A stretch of 64,000 nt of DNA from NCBI RefSeq assembly GCF_026914265.1, contig NC_069125.1, positions 1,363,556 through 1,427,555 on the forward strand. Reading direction: 5' to 3'. Positions 1-11,691 of this stretch are shown piece after piece. Made by a program: the position numbers and the translations under genes. The notes beneath the pieces are model-generated. The model was given only the letters and a program-made list of their open reading frames with translations. It was not told where the DNA came from and did no database searches. How positions within the stretch are numbered: the first letter of the stretch is position 1; each line of letters starts with the position of its first letter. Source of the stretch: Mya arenaria. Taxonomy: Eukaryota > Mollusca > Bivalvia > Myida > Myidae.

Positions 1-379
1 TAAGATTGGGTGGTGCCCGAATAAGGGACCGGTTCTGCTCCTTCTTTCTCTTCACTTTATTTAATTCTTTCTGCTATTGTCATTTAGCCCTCAGAGACAA
101 AACACACTAATTCCTTCACACAGCAATCAAATGAATATAGATATGTTAGTCTTTAAATTTCTTATGGGAGTGTTCGGTTTATACCAATCGCGATACAAAG
201 GTACACAAGTCTGAGTATTTCGAACTTCTTACATGGCTATGTATGTTATTACTAACTTCTGCTGACATCCACCAAAATCCCGGTACCATGTCCGATTCAA
301 ACTCGTTATATAATATTCGATGTCAACGTCCGACATAATTTCAAATCTGCCAATTGCGCATAACAATATAAAAGAGCTT

Positions 380-1275
380 TCAAAATAAAAAAAAGAATAT
401 TTTGTATGCTGAACTCAGTCGGTTTGATATTTTAGTATTAACAAAAACTTGGTTATTTTTTTTTATTTCTCTTGAAGGTCTTCTTTACCAAAACTAAGTA
501 TATGTTACCATAACGGAAAGATCGTCCTACTGACTGCCACGGGGATTTATGTTAAAATGGGTATTTCCGCCTTGCGACGACCTGATCTACTATTGGGTCC
601 TTCTATCGACCTCCAAATGGTAGCTCAGCAGTTCTGTCTAGTACTAATGAATCAATAGGTCTCGCAATAGATGCAGGTATAAGCAACTCTCAAAATAAAA
701 GATTGAAATTATTTGTTCACAATATGGTTTGTCACAACTGATCCAATCTCTTCGCCAAACTTTCTCAATCATTTGTTGATTTTTTGGTATCATCTCTTGA
801 TATTATTTCCTTCTCTTAAGAAGGTGAACCTTTCTTAGATCATCTGTCACCATTAAAAAATCAGATCCTCCTTGGTTTCACAATGAAATCCGTCAATCGA
901 TTTGCAGAACGAAGAGAGCATACAAACCATTTATAAACACTCAATCAATTCTAAATCATTTGTTGATTTTTGGTATCATCTCTTGATATTATTTCCTTCT
1001 CTTAATTTTTTTTTAGATCCTCCTTGGTTTCACAATGAAATCCGTCAATCGATTTGCAGAACGAAGTGAGCATACAAACCAGTTATAAACACACAAACAT
1101 CCATTCAATCATGTCCAGTTACATACACGCGACTGTCAATCGACTCGTGTCCGTTTATCATTCTTTCTGTCAAGCTTTCGGTGAAGGAAAATATATCAGG
1201 GCAGTTTTCTGTGATATATCCAAAGCTTTTGATAGAGTCGGGCATCGTGGTCTTCTCTCATGGTTTGAGAACTAG
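380..1275 (+). pseudogene. Degenerate non-LTR retrotransposon (LINE) remnant
   Basis: The plus strand reads as broken pieces of a LINE polyprotein. Near 425-455 the frame gives DILVLTKTWL, resembling the endonuclease motif usually read as D-I-(hydrophobic)-x-x-(T/E)-E-T-W. Near 540-590 it gives GIYVK followed by RRPDLL, also typical of the endonuclease domain. Near 870-925 it gives PPWFHNEIR and RTKRAYK, matching the linker before reverse transcriptase. The last piece, 1190-1275, gives FCDISKAFDRVGHRGLL, the RT motif around the first catalytic Asp. Stops and frame changes between the pieces show it is dead. The motifs suggest a CR1/Jockey-like clade, but the clade is inferred only by eye. Confidence 0.7.
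767..1080 (+). repeat. ~187-bp tandem duplication inside the LINE remnant
   Basis: The block starting aatcatttgttgatttt at about 767 and ending with cagaacgaag near 915 recurs from about 955 to 1068. The second copy carries a deletion relative to the first. Both include the fragment reading PPWFHNEIR, so the duplication happened inside the element after insertion or in its source copy. Confidence 0.75.
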
Positions 1276-1434
1276 TAGGTATCGGAGCGAAAACAACTAA
1301 AAGTAAGTCAACTTTCAGGAAAGGAACAATGTTTTGTGATCAGAGAAGTATGATTCTAAAGCGCAGTAAGATTGAAACAGACAGAATCCAAGTGTGTATG
1401 GATTTGATCTAAATATCAGCCGCAATCTGTATTC

Positions 1435-2345
1435 ATTAAAGTGACATTCTAAATCAAAATCAATACATGCACATGTAAACAAACATAAATTTTGAGTGAT
1501 ACACTCTCAACTACTTACCAAATAATGCATTTATGGAAAATAATAATTACTATATATGTAACAGGGTATTATATTCATGTTCATGTTAATTGATCATTGC
1601 CTGCTTGCGTTTAGATTGCGCGTACATTATTATGGAGTGTGTGTGTGAGTGGTCAGTGTGTACGTATGATAGTGGTCAAACAACTTTCAATTGGTTAATA
1701 TTAGAATACATTTATGTAGGTAATCACCCGTGACTTTCCCGCCACTCTATCTCTCGGACATTGTTGTCCTGACAGTCGTTGAAGTCGCATCTTGGAAGTT
1801 GATTCATATCTTATCTTTGCATTGTTGTAAAACAATATTGTTACACCGCTGGTATGTTAAATTTATTTTCTTTGCTGCATTTAATTTCGTTTGTATTTAC
1901 CAGGTACAGCGTATTTATATAACTTGGTGAAAGTATTCATTTGTGTATTTTAATATGTTGTCTTGAATATACTTTCAGACGTTGTATTATATTTTACAGG
2001 CTTTCTGTCTTTGTGATTGAATAAAGAACATTTACGGATTTATCCCGTAGTACTTACCCCGTATATACCCCGGTTACATATATATATAATTATAACCATG
2101 TATTTAATAGCTGAAAACGCAAAGTATGAAACTATTGGTGAATGCTAAAATATTTACTGCGATCTACTTTATATATACACCGTGTTTTCTGCACATTTCT
2201 TTTAAATTAATGTCGGTATCCTTCATAAGCATCATTGTTTTCGACATTTGTTCATCCTTTTTGGTATTATAAAACAATTGTACTAAATGTGTTAACTCTT
2301 ATTTTGGAGTTATATTGCATCTTTAAATCTATTTACTGGAGTAAA
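1435..2345 (+). mobile_element. MITE (family A, copy 1), interrupted
   Basis: This stretch matches the element at 12554-12922 along its whole length once the inserted 1557-2078 block is removed. Shared landmarks are ataatgcatttatggaaaat, then tactgcgatctact, then accgtgttttctgca and the ending catctttaa. The family has terminal inverted repeats of the form ttaaag..(a/g)ctcttattct. No coding capacity is seen, so it is a non-autonomous DNA element. Confidence 0.65.
1557..2078. mobile_element. Solo LTR-like insertion (fossil)
   Basis: The block begins TGTAACAGGG and ends CCCCGGTTACA, giving the 6-bp TGTAAC/GTTACA inverted termini expected of an LTR. It has an AATAAA signal near 2022 and a TATA-like stretch near 1913. 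It lies in a MITE whose other copy lacks it, and is flanked by tatata on both sides, a possible but low-complexity target-site duplication. About 520 bp. TG..CA ends of this kind occur in Ty3/Gypsy-type elements; the family is inferred and no internal region is present here. Confidence 0.5.
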
Positions 2346-2350
2346 TGAAA

Positions 2351-4383
2351 GTTGCAATCATATAACCTTCTGTAGATCATTTCATTGTTTGGAAATCCCA
2401 TAGAGAATCACTTGGGAAAACGATCATCATAAACAGCATGGCTTCCAGTGCCATTAGACTAACTGGGTTTATGTTTAAACTTTTTGCTACTGAGCTTGTT
2501 TCTGTGGTTTTTCGCATAAATATTGCCACATAAGCAAAATATGTCTAGGGAATTGAGCTTACAAAAATGGTAGACTAGCCGAGGAAAAAATGAGAGATAA
2601 GACCTTCTGTTTTGGGAAAACTCAGAAATTTAAACCGTTTGTCATCCATAATTACAGGATCTATCTTACCACTAGATGTTGGGCAGCATTACCTGTAAGC
2701 TTCTTAACAATGATGCCTAGTATAATATATATCAATTAAAATTATTCATGTATCCTCCAGATCAAGAAATTTGTGTGTAATGACTTTTGAGCTGAAAAGG
2801 TGTCTTGCCTTTTGATGGATATCTGTTCCTGTTAAGACCAGCCTGTAAGATCCGTGTCCTTGTTCGATTTCATCCAAATATATTATTTCTCCTGAAAGCG
2901 GCATATGCGCAGGTTTAGCATTTATTTAAATATCAGGCTTTACATGTCTGATAAGCCATTGAACAGGGCGGAAATATTTCTTAAACAATAGATTCCAGTC
3001 TTTACCTTATTAGAACTCTATAATATATACACTATATTTAGCTTTAGCATCGCATGTGACAATATGGTCGTGGAATCATGATAAGTTGTTGTTATATCTA
3101 TGACGTGGCAAATAGCTAAAACATGTGGCATTGAATCATACATACTGGTGACTAGACCCGGGCGTGGAAGATACGTGGTGTAGATGGTGTTTATTTGAAA
3201 ACTAAATAACACCAGAACAATACAACTAAAATGACCTCTATTTTCTTAATACACTGAAAATGTCTCCAGCTCCGAACATATCTATATGTCATATGACTTT
3301 ATATAAGGCTATTTACAAACTAATTCCGATAATTAAATCAAACTAACCTGTATTTTACAGCTTATGCATGTCCCTACAAAGAAACATTTACCTTTAACAC
3401 ATTCATTAAAGAATCTGTCCAAAAATGTCACCTGGGACAAATATTTTTCTCCGAATATTAATATTATAATTCAATGTATTAATTTATGGACTTTCAATTC
3501 TGAATACTTAAAACGACCTCACCGTATTTATTTTGGTCTACTAAACAATTAAGTCGGCGCCTGGTTGTCCCAGGTTTTACTGACTTGACATTTCAATAGA
3601 CCAAAAGTAAACACTCTATTAATTAACGCAGTTGTTTCTCTTTTGATATTTAAATTATTCGGTAAGTTATTTAGAAGGTCATCAACTGGCTAGTATAGAA
3701 GCATTTGAAAGACATTTCCCGGCACTGAACACTAACAAAGTAAGCATATTTTTTTTAATCTTTCAAACGATAAGTCGGTGCAACCAAAACGTAAGCAATT
3801 ACTTTTCGTGGTTATCCCAATGTTAAGCCGATATATATAAGATATATTTTTATTTTAAGGACATTACTACTTTAACCTTTACTATAGACTTATTTCAATC
3901 AAATTTTATAAATGTGATATTGTATTGATGACCTTTAAGAATTGCTCAAATAAATTAAAGTATTGAATGTATAAAAGTGTTTGCCATTAAATCTGGGGAC
4001 AAGATACTTCAACATGTTAGTTAGGCATCATATAAATAAACGAGTCGTTTTTAAATGACGAGTTTAATAAATTTGATACAAAATAATCAATTATTTAATA
4101 TTCTATTTATAACATATCTCAATTACGGTCGAAATCTAGGTCAAAGTTTCTTCAATACACATTCTCGTGTCCTAGAGCGAAGAATTTACATTGAATATTA
4201 TGAGATGCCTCATCCGCATGAAAGAAAATAGTCCGACATTAAAACATTTTATTTACTATACAAAACATTCATGTCTCAATTATCAACCGATTTTCAAAGG
4301 TTTCACTTAAAATGAAGAATACATATTTCAATCCATTTAACAATACTAAGAGCAATGTCATAACTGCGTGATGTCATTAGTAA
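2351..4383. other. Gene-poor AT-rich sequence
   Basis: Only short open frames without family resemblance occur here. The one structure recognised is a ~90-bp stretch at 2440-2530 shared in inverted orientation with 6795-6880. The rest looks like unique intergenic or decayed repeat sequence. Confidence 0.5.
2440..2530 (-). repeat. Dispersed repeat core, inverted copy of 6795-6880
   Basis: Landmarks gggtttatgtttaaact, gctactgagcttgtttctgt and gcataaatattg appear here and, on the opposite strand, at 6795-6880. Similarity is about 85-90% by eye. It may be the conserved body or tail of a SINE, because the other copy lies just downstream of a tRNA-like segment. Confidence 0.6.
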
Positions 4384-5006
4384 TCACTCGAGTGTGTACA
4401 TGTCATTTGGCACTTGAAGTTTGAAAAGACCGTTAGTCAGCGTCACAGTCGCTTTCAGTAGTGCGAAGTCGCTTTGTAGCTGTTGAATTGCATCATGGAT
4501 TTTTGACATTTTGATGGATATGCACAATGCTCCGTGAATTTGAGCACGAAAAGGTGAAAAAGTGAGATTGCATGTGGAATCAGTGACTGTGTGAACTTGG
4601 GTATTGCTAGCGAACTGTGTGCATAGACTGAGCATTGTGCAGGTATTTTTCTTTGTGTTTATCTGGATTTGTGTGGCTATATTTGTTTAAAGATGCAATG
4701 TTATTGTGTCCCGATATTTACATAATCTGGTTCGCAGGAACTTTGTTGTCATTCATGATTCAATTCCTGGACGAGGTATTTTCTGGCGCTTCGATCAAGG
4801 AGTCGTTTGTTTGGATTTAGCCCAGCCTTCTTTGCCATAGTTTCAGCGTGGAGCTGAGATGGTTGAGACCGACACGATTTATTTTGAAACATTGTTTCTG
4901 TTGTTTGTTTACGTTTTTTGACAGCGCGTATGAAGATTTTTTTTTGTGATGCGGTTACCAAATTTGCATAGTTATTACACCAGTTATATATGAAAAAATA
5001 TTGCAT
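4384..5006 (-). repeat. Element fragment related to 43.5-44.6 kb
   Basis: Two minus-strand open frames occur (4384-4635 and 4749-5006). The second contains RSARKYLVQEL; the minus strand at about 44280-44335 reads SARKHLVQKL, and the surrounding DNA also aligns (ataatctggtt.cg.ggaac..tgtt). The two loci are therefore copies of one dispersed repeat that may once have encoded a protein. No known family was recognised, and neither locus has a long intact frame. Confidence 0.4.
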
Positions 5007-6286
5007 GGGGTTATATCACTCCTGCGCCATAAGTTATGTTATAAAAAGTAAGTGTTGGTGTCAGTGTAAGGTCGCAAATATATTGCACCTCGTGAATACC
5101 AAGAGTAAAATGTCATAAGTCATTGAACAAATCTGAGTATTTCAGTAGTCCTTTACTTGTTTCGACTTTCTTTGAAAAACACTTTAATGTTTGCAAAACC
5201 TATTTACCTCTTTTAGTTTGACAATAAAAACAAATCTAGAATTATAACATAAGAAAACGACTTAAGATACAATATGAATTGCGGCAGGACATGACTGTTT
5301 TAGTTCACATGTATTGGATTGCAAATGTTAGTACAATGAATACTAGTTTATGACGTTAACTGTTTCTTTATAGAGCCATCTTCGAGTCCCTTTCCTGGGT
5401 AGAAACCAATACTGATATCCATTATATGTGGCCATGAGAAAGTACCCCTGGTCGTGATCGGAAACACAGCCTCTTGAGCAAACTCCTACACAACTGTTAA
5501 GTCTAGTATAATAACACATTCATTTTGGGTTATAGCAGTTTATTTACTGATTAAATGTGTGTCAGAAAAAAAAACAGAATAAAGAATAAAGTTGATTTAG
5601 TGATAGTCAACGCATGTAAGATGTAAAATTAAATTTGTAAACGGAATAAAAAAACTCATAAAAATGTAAATTTAAACAAATAAACATGCTCCTTGATCAT
5701 TGATAAATTGTATTGAATATTATTTACAGATAAAAAGATTAATCATTAAGGAACTGAACAATGTTTATTTTGTGATAAGCAGCCCACATAAGGTATAAAA
5801 TGAAACAGGTTAAACATGGCCAATACTGCATGTATCTATACCTATTCGATGTATTATTGATAAGAATAAGGATAGAAGTCGTAATGTTAGATCTAGGCTA
5901 ATATGAAGACAGTTATATGTCAACAAAAAAACTTCCGTTTTTCTGTGAGGTTTTTTTAAAAATCTTCTGTTACAAGATGTGATATATTCTATGATGCCTA
6001 GGATATTATCAGGGTAAATGTAAAATGGATGAGTGAATCCAAATATTTGTTGTTGCTTTGACATAAAAATAAACATTTATGTTCACAACCTTAAGTTGAA
6101 GCTTGAATGTGTGTGATTAGCTCTCAGTGCATTATTTTATGCAATTATGAAGTTATTATCGCAAACACTCTAATGCGCATTTTGGTTTCAATCTGAGTGT
6201 TTAAATCTGATAAACTAGACATGTGAAATTTAATCGTAATATCATACAAAGTTGTATATTTAACGATTGCATGTTTCACTAAATCA
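5007..6286. other. Non-coding sequence downstream of the first membrane-protein gene
   Basis: AT-rich sequence without recognised motifs. It lies 3' of the gene ending at 6287 on the minus strand and should contain its 3' UTR, but no single polyadenylation site stood out. Confidence 0.4.
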
Positions 6287-6486
6287 TTAACAAAAGTTCA
6301 ATAAACATTCAAAGAATCCAGTCTTCTCTTCAAATTTCACAAATATGACGCATACGATAATAAGAACCCCTATGGCAATATGTGGTATGAAGGCGTCCAT
6401 TGACATCCAAGCCACGGCCAGACGCCACACTGGCGAATCCAAGAACTCGCATTCCTTTATACCGACACCCGCTTCCAGACCAGTCC
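6287..6486 (-). CDS. Paralogue 1, terminal exon
   Basis: 200 nt from a tttacag acceptor to a TAA stop. It encodes a C-terminal hydrophobic helix after the segment WRLAVAWMSMDAFIPHIAIG and ends with a short charged tail. The paralogue 2 exon 18406-18572 has the same phase and a similar pattern (W-x-L-A-x-x-x-x-x-M-D-x-F-x-P-H-x-A). Confidence 0.75.
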
Positions 6487-9400
6487 CTGTAAAACAGGGC
6501 AACAACAGAGCTACAATAAGGATCTGTCCGTGGCGGATACGTTCACTAGTGATAAAACCCAGGGGTCGCAGTTTTAATCCCCAGTCTATTCACTAACCGC
6601 CCCCACCATCAACACACGAGAGGGACATAGAACGGGGGTCACAGTGCTACAGACTGGTGCAAGTTATATAACCAGAGTAGCTCTAACCAGGATAATATTC
6701 TGTCTGTGCACTATGCCACGTAACAAAAATGTAAATGATGATCACACAAGGACCTACGCTTATTGATAGGCGTCGTAAAATAAACCTCAACCTGACCAAT
6801 ATTTATGCAAAAAGCTACAGAAACAAGCTCAGTAGCAAACAGTTTAAACATAAACCCGGTTTAGTGGCACTGGGTAAACGCCAAAGCCCATACAAAATAG
6901 AAATGTACACAGTGTCGCATGGAAAATGTCACTTAAAACCACATTGTTCAATAGATAGAACTGGCAATTGTTCTTCAGTATAAAGAGATATTTGTAAGAT
7001 TAATCAGTAATATGTTTGGAATAATCAATTAAAAGTGATCCAACTTCAAAATACTACATTAGGCAATGGGGGTAACTTGTTACTACAAATGGAGGTCAAG
7101 TTCAAAATGAACAGTTTTTACACAATACAAGCTGTAAAAAACATTATAACCGGTCCCACATCACATAAATATTCACGTCATTTATCTATCTCAGTCTTAA
7201 TTCAATTCACTACATATGCAGAATATGATTAAAAATCTTGCATGTTTTTTTATACTTTTTGAGCAAAGCATGAAGTTGAGATATTGATGAAAACAATGAA
7301 TTGTACTCAAATATATTTTTGACTGTAAAATATTACTACGACTGAATCTTGACCAAAGGCATTAGTCTACAAATTCTATCATAGAATGTGCTTTTAAAAA
7401 GTGTTAAAACATATATGAGTTTTATTACCTTTCGATGCTATGTGGTAAAATGAATTGAGACTTAGTTTGAGATTTGACTTAAGTATGGTATGTCCCAAAA
7501 CCTAGGATTGTCCTTACCAATACCAAAAAGGGCTACAGAAACTAGAAAATCTGTCAGCAGGTACACATGATATCTGAAGAAGCCCTTGTCAGATAGGTTC
7601 ACCGGTTTATTGTGGACGTAGAGGACCACAATCCAGAATGCAGTCTCCTTCACCGCCTTCACGATGCAGTAGATACCGCTGATGCAGCATAAAGCTGGGA
7701 GGGTAACAACAGCCCATAAACCTTAAAATAGAACGATTTTTTTATTAAAAATTACAATGCTTTGTTAATTATAAAGTCAACATAACTGTCACCATCACTT
7801 GCGATCATTCTATCCTTATGATAGCCAAATGCACACACTAAACGTGTAACCTTCAATGGGATTGCCACAAATTCATAACACAGCTGTAATTAAAATGCTT
7901 TATAAAGTCCTGTGCTACTGTAACTGTTAATGGATGGTTTATTACGATTTTTTATAAAATGTTTAAACACTATTTATTGAATTATTATTTGGATGTTATA
8001 AACAAGATATGCCTTGTTTTTGTTTTTTCGACATCTTTATTTATAAGTACAGTGTCCGAGAAATCTAAGCAATAGCCAGATATGTTACGGTATGGAGTAC
8101 TGGAAATATTTATCAAAATGAATTACAGAAGTGTGATTGACAAAGTATTTAAAAGGTAAACTGTACTATTTGAGTCTTATTTTGATAGTAAAATAACTTT
8201 TACATTAGCCCGTCATTACTCACCTAGATCATAATTTATAGCTCCATACTTATTGCAGCAGATATAACTAAATTGTGACCGGTGTGCGTTCATAAAACTG
8301 CTTGACTACTATAAGATATGTAATGACACTGCCCTCTACCTTAGAATGGGGTGACGGCTAACTATGGCCAGGCGGTGCACAAACTGTTTTAGACTCATTT
8401 ATACCTTTATTTTTGCTTACGCACTCTACTTGAATATATATATATATATAAATACCGGTATATATATCCAGTTGTGGATCGTAGTCAAAGTAGTTAATTT
8501 CACGCTTCATCAAGGGCAACTTGCACCAATAAGTTTGTGATTGTTTGTTTTTGTGTTCTATATAATTGGCGTTTACTCTGTATATATTGAAGCTGAATTG
8601 TTTGTGATTTAGAGTGATTTAGAGTGATTGATCTACTTGATTCATTCTAGCAATCATTGAAACTTCTTGCCGTATACGGTGTTTGAGATGACATTTCATA
8701 AGTTTCATTTTCATGAAGTTCATAATAATACTTGGTGATCTCTACCCTCAATACAGCATACACATGTACATACCGAACATCCATCGGCAGAGCGTCAGTA
8801 TAATTCCATAAACGGTGATGGCTTTAGCCTCTGTGAATGGAAAGAGAGCTTCACTTGAGTAGAATCATTATTTTCGATATTTATTAATCCTTTTCACTAA
8901 ATTAAAACAAGTGTATGAATTGAGTTACATCTTATTTGGGAGTAAGAGTGCATCTGTAAGTGTACGAGAGTGTTAAAACGTAATAAGAAAACAAGTATTG
9001 AATGTTGGTGCCAGGGAAGGGTTTAATAAATAAAACAAAACAACATTATGTATCTAACTTTACAACCGACGTCCTCAAGGTCATTTGCAATAAGATTGTA
9101 ATAAAAAAGTTTGGATCATTGCAATACTATTTTTATTAAGATATGTTTTCGGGTGACCATAATTATGTTTGAGCTAAAATAAGAGTTTAGTGGGTGTTCC
9201 TCATTGGATATAAATATTTAATTTAAATGTACCGAATGTGAACGTTTCATCATTAATGGCAATAAAAGAATGGAACAGACTGTTGTCACAGCAACCTGAA
9301 AAAGGGAAATAATAATGAGTTTATGAAAATGTTAGGTCAAATTAAAACGAGGCATTTAAACTATTAAAGCAACGAAAAAACGCATCGTCGGCAACCACGG

Positions 9401-10680
9401 TACTTTCTTCCGTTACACTTCATACACTTCATACATACCGTGGGACAATTGACTGACACAATCTCGGGACCCATTTAAATATTCAATATTTAATGAATAT
9501 GCCTGAGGCAGGAGAGACAACTCTTCTTCCAATGAATTCGCATGTTACACTCAAATATTATTCAATAAATGTACAGTGTCAGTAGCCTCCGTGGCCGTTT
9601 GGTCTTGACTATTTCTAAATTAAGATTGTACTGAGAAGGCGGACCCGGTTCAACTCAGGCAATTGCCAGAATTATTTGTAACTGTAAAACATTTGGTACT
9701 TTGCGGAACCAGTGAAACTGCCTCATTGTGTATTTATTATAATGAGATTGTCCTAGCCCAAGTGCCCACGCTACATAAGTATACACGAAGTATAGCTTAC
9801 CCTCATCCAGGAAAGTATCTTTTCGCCTGGAAAAAAGGAAAGACATCCATCAAACAATGATGTATCGAAACTGTGTTATAAGGGGGTCCAACGTAATTTA
9901 TTTATGCGAAACTTAAGTAAGGAGAATGTTAGATGTGGAACAAAATCGCAAAAAGATTGCTGTTTTCGGAGGATTTTTATATCACTTTTATAGCAATATA
10001 AGTACGTCTATCCATTGGCCATATGTGTAGCTTAGCTTCTCTCGGTTTTTATCCTATATTTTAGAGGCCTTAACAAAAATGTTATTGAAGGTATAAGCTA
10101 AACTATTGCTTCTTTACAAAGTGAAAAAAGAAAAATGCCTGACTTAACACTGTGATTTTAGTCAAAGTGGACCATTCTTGTACCTATGTTAGCTAATTTA
10201 TATTGACTTTTTGCATTTTTTTTCTTTTCGACGGCTTGTGCACATAACATGGGCACTATGCGGCCATTATTTATGTTTAGACGCCGGAAGTCATATGCAG
10301 TTTTTGTTCGATGCGTTCCTTGGTATAAGTGTAATTAATACACGAGCTGTTACTTTTTATAACAAAAGGCAATTTGTTACCAAATAAGAACGTCTCGCGT
10401 ATTTGGTATGCACAATTACCGACCACATACTCTTAGGAAATATTACATGTTGATGCAATTATACACTTCACTGGAAATCAATTTTAAACTTGTTAATACA
10501 AATTACACGTTAAAAACTACAATTACTGAATATAATTAATATTAAAATTACGATCTACTTTAACTAGTGCATCGGCATACATCAGAGGTTGTTTTTAGAT
10601 AAAAAAAGGCCGAGGTGTTCCGATTTATATCACTGCTGTACTCACATGGCCCGTGAGCTGGACTGGTTCTCCTGCTCAAC
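6287..10680 (-). CDS. Multi-pass membrane protein gene, paralogue 1 (5' end unresolved)
   Basis: Exons read on the minus strand are 10646-10680, perhaps a 14-nt micro-exon 9439-9452, then 9233-9295, 8774-8830, 7518-7721 and 6287-6486 (stop). Introns after the first listed exon are phase 2, the rest phase 1. The last four exons encode a CC-starting segment, one strongly hydrophobic helix around WMFGLWAVVTLPALCCISGI, a second around VYLLTDFLVSVALFGIG, and a third near the C-terminus around IPHIAIGVLIIVCVIF. The first coding exon was not found. Exon structure matches paralogue 2 (18406-27270), so this is a tandem duplicate. Layout recalls small four-helix membrane proteins such as LAPTM-type proteins, but no family motif was recognised, so no function is proposed. 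Confidence 0.65.
6500..6900 (+). repeat. Probable tRNA-derived SINE
   Basis: From about 6520 the sequence has a box-A-like gtggcggatacgttcac and, about 35 bp on, a box-B-like ggggtcgcagttttaatccc, the spacing of a Pol III internal promoter. Downstream (6795-6880) lies the repeat core shared with 2440-2530. The 5' edge overlaps the intron just upstream of the terminal exon of paralogue 1. The box match is imperfect, so this is a family guess. Confidence 0.4.
7518..7721 (-). CDS. Paralogue 1, main membrane exon
   Basis: 204 nt, phase 1 to 1, acceptor ttttaag, donor GTAAGG. Encodes a hydrophobic stretch, a KAVKETAFWIVVLYVHN segment and a second helix VYLLTDFLVSVALFGI. The paralogue 2 exon 23072-23275 is also 204 nt and shares K-A-x-K-E-x-x-F-W-x-V-V-L-Y-x-H-N, so this exon is the best evidence that both genes are real. 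Confidence 0.8.
8774..8830 (-). CDS. Paralogue 1, short helix-entry exon
   Basis: 57 nt, phase 1 to 1, acceptor cacag, donor GTATGT. Reads AKAITVYGIILTLCRWMF; the equivalent exon 24096-24152 reads AKLITGYGIALTVWRWII, with the same length and borders. Confidence 0.7.
8863..8962 (+). mobile_element. MITE family A, right-end fragment
   Basis: Matches the last ~100 bp of the element at 12554-12922: ttattaatcctttt.c..c.aattaaaacaa, then gagtaagagtgcatct. It lies in the intron upstream of the 57-nt exon of paralogue 1. Confidence 0.6.
9233..9295 (-). CDS. Paralogue 1, CC-motif exon
   Basis: 63 nt, phase 1 to 1, acceptor ttcag, donor GTACAT. It starts with the dipeptide CC (one base pair of the first codon comes from the previous exon) and reads CCDNSLFHSFIAINDETFTF. 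The paralogue 2 exon at 24878-24940 has the same length, phase and CC start. Confidence 0.6.
9439..9452 (-). CDS. Paralogue 1, possible 14-nt micro-exon
   Basis: Phase 2 to 1 with a cag acceptor and GTATGT donor, which is exactly what is needed to join its neighbours in frame. It is too short to judge by content. A different exon between 9296 and 10645 could serve instead. Confidence 0.2.
9587..9662 (+). repeat. tRNA-like SINE head
   Basis: Box-A-like tggccgtttggtcttg and box-B-like ggttcaactc are about 45 bp apart, as in tRNA-derived SINEs. The segment does not fold convincingly as a functional tRNA with a clear anticodon arm. Confidence 0.35.
10562..10628 (+). repeat. Dispersed repeat arm shared with 17.5-17.9 kb
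   Basis: Contains catacatcagaggttgtttt and ggccgaggtgttccga, the same motifs seen as two inverted arms near 17528-17575 and 17808-17850. Confidence 0.55.
10646..10680 (-). CDS. Paralogue 1, N-terminal cytosolic exon
   Basis: A 35-nt exon between acag (acceptor) and GTGAGT (donor), phase 0 to 2. It encodes VEQENQSSSRA, hydrophilic like the paralogue 2 exon at 26384-26466, which has the same start and end phases and reads QVAVIEDNTPALTS near its end. Confidence 0.5.
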
Positions 10681-11099
10681 CTGTACTGTATAAACCCCCC
10701 TTTGTGGCTCCACCCTTCCGCCGCTCTGTGAACAATACACGGACGATGTCATAAAGTCATCCCTTACTGCCCGCGCATTCTTTAGGGAAGCAAGTATTTC
10801 AGAAGGAAAACAATACAGGTCAAGTTTATAAGAGATGTATCGTTGAGCATTTAATTTCCATAAACATACTCAGAATAAAATGGTGTGAATACATTTTACG
10901 GTTGATCGCATTGTTTCGTCGGCCCATGATTTATGGACGCAGGAGGAAAACACACTAGCTCGACCTATGCGTTGCCATGCAAAGCAGATGCAATAAGAAA
11001 CAAAGCGTTAATTCCACTAGAGCACGTTGACATAAGTAGCCATAATGAAACGTGCACTTTTTTTCTTTTAGGGTATTGCCAGCGTTTATTGGCATGGCG

Positions 11100-11345
11100 A
11101 AAGTGCAAAAAATCTTAAAGTGTCGCCCCGGCATATGGCGTCATTTCGCCCCGCCAGTGTGGCGCATTTTAGAACAATCGCCCTACGGTATCAAGATGAA
11201 TTATTCGTCTGCATTTGCATGCCTACAGGAAGGCGAAAGAGCAAAGTTGTCGGAGCAAAAAAGCGCCAAATTGCGCGGCGAAATGCACCAATTAATTATT
11301 TTGAGGACTCGAATCGCATTGTGTAATTGGCGCAATTTTGCCCCA
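11100..11345 (+). repeat. CG-motif-rich patch of unknown nature
   Basis: A locally CG-rich stretch in AT-rich surroundings with repeated gcgcc, cgcccc, tggcgc and ggcgaaa words on both strands. It may be a decayed foldback element. The overlapping open frames are unlikely to be genes, since they disagree in frame and lack family similarity. Confidence 0.3.
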
Positions 11346-11406
11346 CTTAAATAAATTATTAATTAATAATCCACATAGACACATTATGCATTTGATATAT
11401 TATATA

Positions 11407-11504
11407 AATATTGACTGCCTTGAGGGTGACAGTGCATATTGTCAACCTGAGGTAAATACTGTCGACCGAGGCGAAGCACTGTCACCCTCAATGCAGTCAA
11501 TATC
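11407..11504. mobile_element. Short palindromic element
   Basis: Two arms of about 27 bp, each reading atattgactgc(c/a)ttgagg from the outside in and continuing gtgacagtgc, enclose a ~40-bp centre. They differ at about one position. This is a compact foldback (MITE-like) unit. Confidence 0.65.
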
Positions 11505-11691
11505 TATTTTATTATACCGAACAAAAACTGTAGTATTTTAAAGACTAAAAATACCATTTTCACTGACAGCTGCGAATCTTGCTGCCATTTTGGCAAGAAT
11601 TGTCGGCTGGTAAACAAAGCGCTCAGGTGATACAGACTTTAAGTAAAATACTATCAGTAAATCCCGTATTCGTACCGTATTGCCAATTTCA

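Noticed and set aside
9655-9846. 63-codon minus-strand frame containing YFVYTYVAWALGLG
   Set aside because: Some likeness to the rejected 25820-25918 segment, but no fitting splice borders and it overlaps a SINE-like segment.
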